Assembly (NCBI GenBank): GCA_963575745.1
Contig: CAUYUJ010019894.1
Span: 1 to 64,000, forward strand
Length of the DNA stretch: 64,000 nucleotides
From: Prorocentrum cordatum
Lineage: Eukaryota > Sar > Dinophyceae > Prorocentrales > Prorocentraceae
Direction of reading: 5' to 3'
Position 1 is the stretch's first letter. Every line of letters begins with the position of its first letter. The notes under the pieces are model-generated. The model had not been told where the DNA came from, ran no database searches, and saw nothing but the letters and a program-made list of their open reading frames with translations. The position numbers and the translations under genes are program-made. Shown piece by piece: positions 55,104 to 62,405 of the stretch.

Positions 55104-55256
55104 TCCCTAAAAAATAAAACAAAAAAAAACAAACAAAAGAGAAAAACTTAACAAAACAAAAAGCAAAAAAAAAAAAAAACACAAAAAAAAAAAAAAAAAA
55201 AAAAACAAAAAAACAAAAAAAGCAAAAAAAAAAAACAAAAAAACAAACACAAAAAC
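55104..55256. repeat. A-rich (CAAAA) insert inside the copia polyprotein
   Basis: About 150 bases of A runs broken by single C residues. On the minus strand it interrupts the Pol frame straight after VETYYWDCPS, a conserved-looking Cys motif, and produces a poly-Phe frame. A similar CAAAA patch sits in the 73-bp satellite at 46270-46330. Confidence 0.9.
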
Positions 55257-56355
55257 GCTTGGACAGTCCCAGTAATACGTTTCAACATCATACCACCGAC
55301 ACATCTTCGGATCCCTGCTGTGCTTTGGTGATTGCTTGTAGTTGTTGTCCACACAGCCAGGGCACCCAAGACCGCCAGGTGGTGGTCGCCAGATTTCTCC
55401 GTTTGGGTGTCTCCGGATTGTTGGGTCGTCCAAGTCGGAGCCAGCACTGTTTGTTACGAACGCATAGCTGCGTTCACGATTCGCGAATGGATCGCGACCG
55501 TAAGCAAACAGGTCTTTGGCGATTTGCACCGCATCAACGATCAGTGACTGCATTCTGTAGGTATACTGCGCCGCCCTTGCTAGTTCTTTGTTACAAGCAT
55601 TGGCGTGCACATGATTACCTGGACAACGCTTGCCTCTGAAAGGTGCCAACAACTCTTCTTTGTTTGCCATCATCTGTGTTGGCTTGCGGATGTATTGTCC
55701 AAATGAATCTTTGAGACCATTCGTGCACTGATCAATAATCGTTTGGCAAGTGACCTTGCGTTGTGCCAGTTCCTTCCATGGCTGGATCTCATCCACCCAC
55801 GTGCCCATTGGTTGTTCCCTAAGAAAGAAACGTCTTAGGTCGTCTTGTAGTAAAGCGACTGTTCCACAGAACGTGATGTGAGGCAGGTCCTCTTTGTGGT
55901 GTTTAAAGCCACGTATCATGATTGACCTGTGCGTTGAAATAGGAGGGAAGTCCAGTAGTTCTGCAGCTTGGCTGCAGAATCGTGATCTTGACAAAGCAAG
56001 TCTTGAGGTAGTGGAGGACTGCTCTTTGTACTTCCGAGTTTCCAAGGTCAACCATAGATATCTTGCCAAGGTTCCCGCCTGACGAGAGTCCCCTCTTGAA
56101 GGCTAATATGGATATACCACCCTTGCCCCCGCATAATTCAAGCATGTCCACTTGATTGTTTCTGCCGTAGCATAATGACTGGACTATCGAGAAGACATCA
56201 GCATGTGAGTCAGCGGGTTGCCCCGCCGGTAACAACATGAAGATGTCCTCTGATTCGCTGTCCGAGTCCGAGTCGTCAAGAGGAACGTCGTTGAAATATG
56301 TGGAGCAGTCAAGTCCTTTGAGGTCCTCTCCACAGTCGTCGTTACCGTCTTCCAC
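55257..56355 (-). CDS. methyltransferase-like domain of copia Pol
   Basis: Two frames (56355-55903 and 56069-55107) joined by an offset near 55915. The first has an acidic head and then QVDMLELCGGKGGISILAF and ISMVDLGNSEVQ, with TILQPSCRTTG. The second has HITFCGTVALLQDDLRRFFL, REQPMGTW and QYIRKPTQMMANKEELL, then a Cys/His tail CPGCVDNNYKQSPKHSRDP and CRWYDVETYYWDC. CGGKGG, PSC and REQP fall in the order of motifs I, IV and VI of C5 cytosine methyltransferases, so I infer a diverged DNA/RNA methyltransferase fold; activity is unproven. It sits between Pol-N and integrase. Confidence 0.6.
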
Positions 56356-56585
56356 TTTCTTCGGGACTTTCTTCGGTTGATGCCGGCCTCTTTGTCAGCT
56401 TTCTGCTTTTCTTTCTGTTTTATCCTGGCATCAGTGGGCAACGCAGTTTCCGCGGAGAGATCCGCTGCGGAGGAATCCGCTGTTAAGTCAGGAAATGGCG
56501 GAATTTCAGGAAAGTTGTTGGTGGGTCGCGTTTGGCAACGCTCAATCGAAGGGGGAGGAGATCGATCGTCATCGACGATCGTCAC
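56184..56585 (-). CDS. charged linker of copia Pol
   Basis: The frame starts one base out from the preceding one and reads VDDDRSPPPSIERCQTRPTN, then AADLSAETALPTDARIKQKE and KQKADKEAGINRRKSRRKWK. It is a mixed-charge, probably disordered linker between the Pol-N domain and the methyltransferase-like domain. Near 56360 reading must move one base again. Two GCGGA-N4-TCCGC hairpins lie at 56452-56480. Confidence 0.6.
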   Translation of the reverse strand: MTIVDDDRSPPPSIERCQTRPTNNFPEIPPFPDLTADSSAADLSAETALPTDARIKQKEKQKADKEAGINRRKSRRKWKTVTTTVERTSKDLTAPHISTTFLLTTRTRTANQRTSSCCYRRGNPLTHMLMSSR

Positions 56586-57589
56586 ACGCTTTGGGCGTGG
56601 CCTTCGCGACTCACCATTGCCATGAAGAACTGAGCCGGAGGCTCCCAGTATAGCCGAGTACTGATGTTTGTAACCCCATCAGGTAATGGAGCTACATAAT
56701 TGTACCCAGTTGGCTGATCCTGAATTCTAATATCTTGAACGGTCTTATTCGTGTCCAGGTCGGTCGTGACTCTACGAACAACATGGTCCCATTGAGGGCC
56801 CTTTTGTGGACATTGGACGTAGTGTCTGACCTTTTTGTCAACGCGAGTACACACGCTGAGGTGTACCGCACTCCGCTCATTCCTGATCATGTTGGCTTTA
56901 TCGAGTTGATCAAGGAAGCGTGCAATAATGATAGCCAAAGTTTTATACCGAAACTCGGCACGTTGCTGATCTTGGCCATACCAATTCAAATCATGCTCCT
57001 TGTGTGAGCCACAAGTACATTTCCATAAGTTTATCGGTATATGAGGACAAGATGTAGCAACTTGTATATAAGAACCACTGGGATATTTACTGGATCGGTC
57101 AAACTTGATACCGAAATGACAGAGTCTGATTCGTATAATGCTTAGCTTCAAATCTTCGATAACATCTTTGATCGGACCCTGTTTCCAGAAATACCCGGGT
57201 GGCCCCAGGATAACTATCTGCATTCTCAGAGCACGCGCTTTGATCAGGAGATTTTGTATACGTTGATAATGTGGTCCCGCCCTCTTTCCTGGAGTACGAA
57301 CGTACCAATCAGAGGGTGTGGCCACCCACAACATATTGTAGTCTCCTGCCAACAAATTTCCCAAATACTGTGTTCCAGTTGAAGTCATTACCTCATTATG
57401 GGTAATCCGGTCGCATATATATCCACGGGTTCGGAGTTCAGCGCAAGCTGTGCGAATATCTTCGATGACAAGACATTTTGAATGATATTTTTCCTCTCGG
57501 GCCTCAGCGCGGCCAACGTATGTCGCGAGGAGGCCGGTATTCGGCTTCTCTTCGCAAGCGAGCGCCGCCGGCGCGCCCGCCTGCCCCCG
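56582..57589 (-). CDS. conserved Pol-N domain of the copia element
   Basis: It is in frame with the upstream protease ORF, separated only by TGA at 57590-57592, so the frame can be read from CGG at 57589. It reads NTGLLATYVGRAEAREEKYH, then LAGDYNMLWVATPSDWYVRT, MQIVILGPPGYFWK, RIRLCHFGIKFDRSSKYPSG with SYIQVATSC, and CTCGSHKEHDLNWYGQDQ. I recognise this as a recurrent part of dinoflagellate copia polyproteins but know no function. The GPPG and PSG..QVAT parts could belong to the same methyltransferase-like fold as the next domain. Confidence 0.6.
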   Translation of the reverse strand, partial: RGQAGAPAALACEEKPNTGLLATYVGRAEAREEKYHSKCLVIEDIRTACAELRTRGYICDRITHNEVMTSTGTQYLGNLLAGDYNMLWVATPSDWYVRTPGKRAGPHYQRIQNLLIKARALRMQIVILGPPGYFWKQGPIKDVIEDLKLSIIRIRLCHFGIKFDRSSKYPSGSYIQVATSCPHIPINLWKCTCGSHKEHDLNWYGQDQQRAEFRYKTLAIIIARFLDQLDKANMIRNERSAVHLSVCTRVDKKVRHYVQCPQKGPQWDHVVRRVTTDLDTNKTVQDIRIQDQPTGYNYVAPLPDGVTNISTRLYWEPPAQFFMAMVSREGHAQSV

Positions 57590-57600
57590 TCAGCGGCGGT
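57584..57600 (-). promoter_or_regulatory. in-frame UGA CGG, candidate stop readthrough site
   Basis: The protease ORF ends CGC CGC TGA and the same frame stays open for 336 codons beyond. The codon after the stop is CGG, and the next 30 bases are very GC-rich with a GGCGCGCC palindrome. UGA CGG followed by structure is the known type II readthrough context of several plant RNA viruses. A nonsense mutation from CGA is the alternative. Confidence 0.35.
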
Positions 57601-60016
57601 CGTGTGACCACGTTGCCGTCTGACTCGGGGGCATGCTGTTAGCGGATGGCTCCGCAGGAGTCGCTGGTGCGGCTACGCTCACGATCTCCACGCGGGTTGG
57701 CCCCGCAGAGTCCGACGAGCCTCCGCCCGTGTAGCTTGGTGGTGGTGGCGGTGTCGCGGGTGGCCCCGCTTGGTTCTCAGGCGTCCATTTATTCACCGCC
57801 TCCTGGACTGCCCAGTATATCTTAGACTTCAGGGCATCCTTCATATGTGGCCAGGTCCCCTCGGGACACTGTTGGCCCTCCCACCAGCTGTTCAGCGTCC
57901 TGTCCACGATCAAACGGGTCGTGTCTTCCAGGAGCTGCTTGTCGAGATACGGCTCGACAATGTACGTAACAGTCGTGACGGTCATGGACTGTCCCGTCGC
58001 GGGTTGCCCCGCTGTGGTCTCGGCGGGTGGCCCCGCACTTACTCCGGCGGGTGGCCCCGCACTTACTCCGGCGGGTGGCCCCGCACTGACGGGGTCCTCT
58101 TCGTTCTCCGTCTCGGTGTAGCCATCTCGACTGCTGCGGATTGCGAAGGTGTTCGTGACCGTCTGGCTTTTAGCCCCGTCATACAAACCGCAGGGAATCG
58201 CGAGATGTCCCGAGGGAGTTTTCTTCGCCCTCAGGACCTTGGCACCCCTTCCCAGCTTCAGGGTGTAGTCACCGCTGGGGAAGATAACCTTCTGGTAGCC
58301 TGGCTTCAGCACGATGATCGTGTCACGTGCTTCCATGGCACCAAGGCCCCAGATGGCCGGGAGGTTGGCACCCGAGCCTTCTGCGATGTTGGAGGCATAC
58401 TCCTCGATACGGGGGCTTGCCTCATTGGCATATTGCACCCCGATCTTGAAGTTGCCCATTTTCCGACATATCGCAGCACCCTCACCGACACCGTTAATGT
58501 AGAGGGTCTTGCTCAGGGTGCATATGGCAGGTCTATGATTGTACCTGGCCATAGCCTCCTGGAAGGTTCGCGCCGTATTGGCTCCAATGATGTTCACGTT
58601 GGAGCCAATGTCTAGCATGAACGAGATGCACGGCATTCCGTCTTCGTCGGGAAAGAATGTCCCATTCCGCGCTGCCAGAGCCATCGTACCATGGTCATCG
58701 GTGTGGTACGTAATCTGTGAACCGAGTGTGCCTTTCAACAGGCGTTGTTCAAGCACCCATTGGCTCATGGTTAACTCGGTGCACCACATCTGCTCATATT
58801 GGCGGCGCTCCTCCACGGTAATTGGTTCCTGTTCAAGAACCCAATAATTCGCAGATAGTGTGGACATCCATTCACCTCCTGGCGGCAGCGTGTCCGTGTC
58901 GTCACGTGCATAGGTCAGCCCCTCTGTATCGATCATGAATGTGGTGTGGAACTGGGCTGCCTCCGCGCTCTCAGCGCTTGCCCGGCTCCTAGCGCTGACC
59001 GGGCTTGTCACACGTGAGGTCCTGGATGATCCAGTTGGCCTTCGAGTCCCGCCTCCGCTCCTGCCACTCCGCCTGATGTTGGCCTCCATTGCCCTCAGGA
59101 AACCTGGATTTGGAGGCCCATTTGCGGGTGGCCCCGCTTTGGCGGCGGGAGCCGCTTCAGCGGGTGGCCCCGCAGCTGGGGGCTCCTGTGCTCGAAGCGT
59201 AGGCAGGATTGGCATCTGGATGCCTTGCTCTGGCGCTGGCCAGGGGGATGCCTGTGCAGCTGGGGCACGTGCGGATGGCTCCGCCGATTGTGCGGCTCGA
59301 GCCTCTAGTGCCTCCACTGCTTCCCGTAGCCGACGCATTTCCCGGGCATCTGCCACGTACCTCTCCTGCTGGCGCGCTTGTTCTGACTCAGCGTCGCGCT
59401 GTCCAGCATATGGGAAATGTGCTATAACTATGCCCGGCCCGCGACATACAGCGCAGGGGGCCTCGTTCGGCGCACCTGGCCGCTGATTGCGGACGTGCTG
59501 CTGTGCAACACGATCCCAGCATATATCGTGGAAGAAGTGCCCACACGCCAGTCTCCACACGATGGTGCCCATCTCGTAGGTGTCCATACAGATTGGGCAC
59601 TGTGTGAAGTTGTAGTCTGAAATAACTGGAGCAGGCACGTCTGGGCGAGTCCGAGCTTGGCGCTCGAAAGTGGTTTCGCCCTCCCGATATGGCGTCGGTG
59701 GCGGTCGTCTATCTGTCCGTTCAGCGGGTGGCCCCGCGTCTGCGGGTGTCCCCGCTTGGGTCTCACGCTCGATCCTTCTCTGGATCGCGCGTTGTTGGCG
59801 CAGCCTGGCGTTGTCCCGAGCCTGCTGCCTAGATGCCAGTATCGCTTGCTGCGTGTTGTGCACGTCGCGGATGTAGTCTGGCATGTTGCCCATAGCGGCT
59901 GGCACCGCGAGACCAGCTGGCTGAACTACGGTCTCGGGGTCCGTCGGCGTGGGCATGTAGGCGTAGTGCGGCATAGACTGCGCATCGACCGCTCGTGTAA
60001 ACTGCAAACGAAACAT
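57590..60016 (-). CDS. Gag/protease ORF with RING-H2 finger and retropepsin-like protease
   Basis: 808-aa frame; the ATG at 60016 is probably internal, since the strand is open upstream in this frame (EYTRNLANEMF). Order: Gln/Arg-rich helical N-terminus; RING-H2 at about residues 139-193 with CPIC, then LACGHFFHDIC and APCAVC (C3H2C3); a coiled coil (AREMRRLREAVEALEARAAQ); a Pro/Ala-rich linker full of AGPPA; a conserved stretch (NYWVLEQEPITVEERRQYEQ); and an aspartic protease with CISFMLDIGSNVNIIG (DIG in place of DTG/DSG) and LPAIWGLGAMEARDTIIV. Three GVSAGPPA units follow. A RING suggests ubiquitin ligase activity; the protease would mature the polyprotein. It ends at TGA 57590. Confidence 0.85.
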   Translation of the reverse strand: MFRLQFTRAVDAQSMPHYAYMPTPTDPETVVQPAGLAVPAAMGNMPDYIRDVHNTQQAILASRQQARDNARLRQQRAIQRRIERETQAGTPADAGPPAERTDRRPPPTPYREGETTFERQARTRPDVPAPVISDYNFTQCPICMDTYEMGTIVWRLACGHFFHDICWDRVAQQHVRNQRPGAPNEAPCAVCRGPGIVIAHFPYAGQRDAESEQARQQERYVADAREMRRLREAVEALEARAAQSAEPSARAPAAQASPWPAPEQGIQMPILPTLRAQEPPAAGPPAEAAPAAKAGPPANGPPNPGFLRAMEANIRRSGRSGGGTRRPTGSSRTSRVTSPVSARSRASAESAEAAQFHTTFMIDTEGLTYARDDTDTLPPGGEWMSTLSANYWVLEQEPITVEERRQYEQMWCTELTMSQWVLEQRLLKGTLGSQITYHTDDHGTMALAARNGTFFPDEDGMPCISFMLDIGSNVNIIGANTARTFQEAMARYNHRPAICTLSKTLYINGVGEGAAICRKMGNFKIGVQYANEASPRIEEYASNIAEGSGANLPAIWGLGAMEARDTIIVLKPGYQKVIFPSGDYTLKLGRGAKVLRAKKTPSGHLAIPCGLYDGAKSQTVTNTFAIRSSRDGYTETENEEDPVSAGPPAGVSAGPPAGVSAGPPAETTAGQPATGQSMTVTTVTYIVEPYLDKQLLEDTTRLIVDRTLNSWWEGQQCPEGTWPHMKDALKSKIYWAVQEAVNKWTPENQAGPPATPPPPPSYTGGGSSDSAGPTRVEIVSVAAPATPAEPSANSMPPSQTATWSHDRR

Positions 60017-62298
60017 CTCATTGGCAAGATTCCGAGTGTATTCGTTCGCAGGTGCCCCGCAATCATAGGAGTGTTATTCATCTGCGCGTAGTACTCCGGG
60101 TACATCGGCGCGTCCATGGCCTGTGCCTCTGCTGGTCCATGATTGTCCCATCCATATATTGGGTGTGATGCTATTCCTGGAATAAACACCTGTCGATATG
60201 GATTCGTGGGATCAGCATTTGGAGCATCTTCAGAAGTCCAGCTCCAGAGAGGCCGAAAGTCGCCATGATTCGTAACATCTATGTTGCGGTTCCGCAACAG
60301 GCTTGGCACTCTGTCAGCTTGTTGCTGCAGAAAGGTAGCCTGTGCTCTCAAGTTGGCTGCCCGACGTTCGTAGTCTGAACCTTGCTGTCCGTCAGCGGGT
60401 GGCCCCGCATGTGCGAGTGACTCCGCAGGCGTTCGCTCGGCGGGTGTCCCCGCAGCCACTCCTCCTTCACTACCCCTCGGAGTGCCAAAGGGAGTGGTCG
60501 CCTGTAGTGCTGCTGCGAGCGCCGGATTCCCGCGAATCGCCTGGAGTCTTTGCCACAAGCTGTTCTCGCTCGTTTCAGACGGCGGAGTCCGAAACGGCGA
60601 GCCACCCTCTGAGCCGCCCATAGGGACAAACCTCGCACCTCCAGCCTGCTGCGGAGGGCGTTGTGGCTGTGGTCCTAGGACGCCTGGTGGCCCCGCAGGA
60701 GTGCGCAGGTTCCTCTGCTGTGCGTATTGGATACCTGTATGCACTGCCCACGGGTCAGCACGATATAGCTGATCGGTCAGTCCAGAGACGTCGGCTGGTG
60801 TCAAGTAGCTGTTGAGGGCCTGGACCCATGTCTGCTGATCCGGCCTCCAAGGAGATGCTACCGTTGCTACTGGTGTGACCACTTGTTGCCATGAACCGTC
60901 CGAGGTGTCTACCGCGGGTGTCCCCGCACCTGCGGGTGGCCCCGCTTCAGGCATGACCTCGTCCTCCTTGGCATTCATCATGAGGACTGTCTGTGTGTCG
61001 TACGGTCGTGGAGCAACATCTTGCTCGGTCATGACCAAATTGAATGGACGACCGTCCGTCTTAGTCCAGCCCTTTAGGTTCATGGCGTGATCTTCCATTA
61101 CACCCAGAGTTCTGTCACACATTTTAAGTGGCAGGTAGTCATCGGTGCGAATCCTGTCCGCGGGTTGGCCCCGCCTCCGCGACTTGTCATAAGCCAGCGG
61201 ATTGCTCCAGGCTTCGCCGACCCGATATTTCGCAATGCTCACTATCTGGAGGATATGATCGGGCGGTATACGTCCGTCGTGGCCCCGTGTCATGACTATG
61301 TCATTTGCTGATCTCCAGAGAGAGAAGCCACTGGACAGCATCTTGTTGATGCTGCAGAATATGAGCACCTCCGAGTCAGGACGGATGCCCGATTGAATCC
61401 TCGGGTCGCCCGGGAGGTAGGGGCAGCCGTGTGCAAATTGGCGCCCCCCCTTCCTTTTAGGGTTGTCCTGTGCGAGGCATGAAAGGCCATTAGCAAGGAT
61501 GTCCTTGACATACTCCCACTGTGTCCCGTGGATGAAATATACTGGGTCGTCTGGTTCTTTCATCCATGTTGTGATCGGCTTGTACAGCGACTCGGGACAG
61601 TGGATGCCTGGACTGCTGTGGCCGTTCGTGGCTCTGATGAAGTACTGTGGCCTGTGTGCCTTTGGTCGAAACCTGGGAGGCATCAGCATGCTGTCCTCAA
61701 CGCACTTCATCTGGAGCCTGCCCTTCTGCATGCCGTGATGGTCAATCATCTCACAGCAGTTTAGCAGCACCCAATACACGTATGACGTGTGGGGCCTGCC
61801 CTTGATCAGCACCTCGTGCATTTCACGATAGCCTTTCCACTGATCATTTTCAGTCCAGTTTGTCAGCAGATCGTCAACAACAACCCAGCCATCGTATGGA
61901 TCGAAAGTGCTGATCTTTTCGAAGTGTCGGCTGAATCCGTCCTTCCAATATGGGCTATGGCGTAGGGCTGTAGAGAACCATATTGACACCTTGGTCATTT
62001 GCCCCTCGCGCGGCAAAGTCGGATCCATGCCGAACCTCTCCATGACCTTCAGGAGCTCTGCTTTATGCTGCGCAACGCGTAGTGGCGGCCTGTCTCGCAA
62101 CATATTTCCCACGGTTTGTTGTTCACGTTCCCAGTCGTTGCGGCACTCGAAGTTACGTCGGTCAGGGCAATTAATGACCTCGTATCGGTCCGTATCGTCT
62201 CGAGTGACTCGTGGGTTTATGGTGCGCTTCGGGCCTTTGCCTTCAATGCCTTGCCAGTATTCGATGGCTCCCAGAGGGATGTTCCTAAGAACAGACAT
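59926..62298 (-). CDS. Tpt1/KptA-like RNA 2'-phosphotransferase domain in a Gag-like ORF
   Basis: 790-aa frame from ATG 62298; it might begin earlier, inside the N gap. Residues roughly 105-355 follow the Tpt1/KptA fold: IWFSTALRHSPYW (Arg-His pair), YDGWVVVDDLL, QYFIRATNGHSSPGI (Arg and the NGHS loop), PVYFIHGTQWEYVKDIL (HGT), QFAHGCPYLPGD, IRPDSEVLIFCSINKML, and GFSLWRSANDIVMTRG with HDGRIPPDHI. Family members move a 2'-phosphate from RNA to NAD+. All the Arg/His landmarks I can name are kept. The C-terminal half is a Pro/Gln/Ala linker with AGPPA repeats. The frame ends in random sequence after a shift at 60048-60060, where the RING frame takes over. Confidence 0.8.
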   Translation of the reverse strand: MSVLRNIPLGAIEYWQGIEGKGPKRTINPRVTRDDTDRYEVINCPDRRNFECRNDWEREQQTVGNMLRDRPPLRVAQHKAELLKVMERFGMDPTLPREGQMTKVSIWFSTALRHSPYWKDGFSRHFEKISTFDPYDGWVVVDDLLTNWTENDQWKGYREMHEVLIKGRPHTSYVYWVLLNCCEMIDHHGMQKGRLQMKCVEDSMLMPPRFRPKAHRPQYFIRATNGHSSPGIHCPESLYKPITTWMKEPDDPVYFIHGTQWEYVKDILANGLSCLAQDNPKRKGGRQFAHGCPYLPGDPRIQSGIRPDSEVLIFCSINKMLSSGFSLWRSANDIVMTRGHDGRIPPDHILQIVSIAKYRVGEAWSNPLAYDKSRRRGQPADRIRTDDYLPLKMCDRTLGVMEDHAMNLKGWTKTDGRPFNLVMTEQDVAPRPYDTQTVLMMNAKEDEVMPEAGPPAGAGTPAVDTSDGSWQQVVTPVATVASPWRPDQQTWVQALNSYLTPADVSGLTDQLYRADPWAVHTGIQYAQQRNLRTPAGPPGVLGPQPQRPPQQAGGARFVPMGGSEGGSPFRTPPSETSENSLWQRLQAIRGNPALAAALQATTPFGTPRGSEGGVAAGTPAERTPAESLAHAGPPADGQQGSDYERRAANLRAQATFLQQQADRVPSLLRNRNIDVTNHGDFRPLWSWTSEDAPNADPTNPYRQVFIPGIASHPIYGWDNHGPAEAQAMDAPMYPEYYAQMNNTPMIAGHLRTNTLGILPMRCFVCSLHERSMRSLCRTTPTCPRRRTPRP

Positions 62299-62305
62299 TA
62301 CTGGC

Positions 62306-62405
62306 NNNNNNNNNNNNNNNNNNNNNNNNNNNNNNNNNNNNNNNNNNNNNNNNNNNNNNNNNNNNNNNNNNNNNNNNNNNNNNNNNNNNNNNNNNNNNNN
62401 NNNNN
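62306..62405. other. assembly gap, 100 N
   Basis: Exactly 100 N, a conventional scaffold gap of unknown true length. It lies just upstream of the 2'-phosphotransferase ORF on one side and in the hairpin-rich GVSAGPPA stretch of the second RING-protease copy on the other. Confidence 0.99.

Larger units (their letters stand above)
50822..61174. repeat. dispersed GCGGG-N4-CCCGC hairpin mini-repeat (about 30 copies)
   Basis: 14-base units such as GCGGGTGGCCCCGC lie at 57756, 58023, 58047, 58071, 59124, 59160, 59725, 60395 and 60932. Variants include GCGGGTTTCCCCGC (53499, 50874), GCGGGTTGCCCCGC (56213, 57999), GCGGGTGTCCCCGC (59743, 60440, 60914), GCGGATGGCTCCGC (57642, 59271), GCGGAGAGATCCGC (56452), GCGGAGGAATCCGC (56467) and GCGAGTTTCCTCGC (50841). 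Stem changes are paired. Most copies encode AG-x-PA on the minus strand. Confidence 0.85.
50835..62305 (-). mobile_element. Ty1/copia-like retrotransposon with accessory enzymes, at least 11.4 kb
   Basis: Continuous minus-strand coding, broken only by one-base frame offsets, one in-frame TGA and one A-rich insert. In order it encodes a 2'-phosphotransferase-like domain, RING-H2, aspartic protease, Pol-N domain, methyltransferase-like domain, integrase, RT and RNase H. Integrase before RT is the copia order. No LTR pair is visible: the 5' end disappears in the 100-N gap and the 3' end has no partner in the window. Domains keep their catalytic residues, so the copy is either young or partly damaged by assembly errors. 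Confidence 0.85.

Noticed and set aside
57770-59486. Long plus-strand ORFs (281 and 183 aa)
   Set aside because: Shadows of the RING-protease ORF on the opposite strand; no domain.
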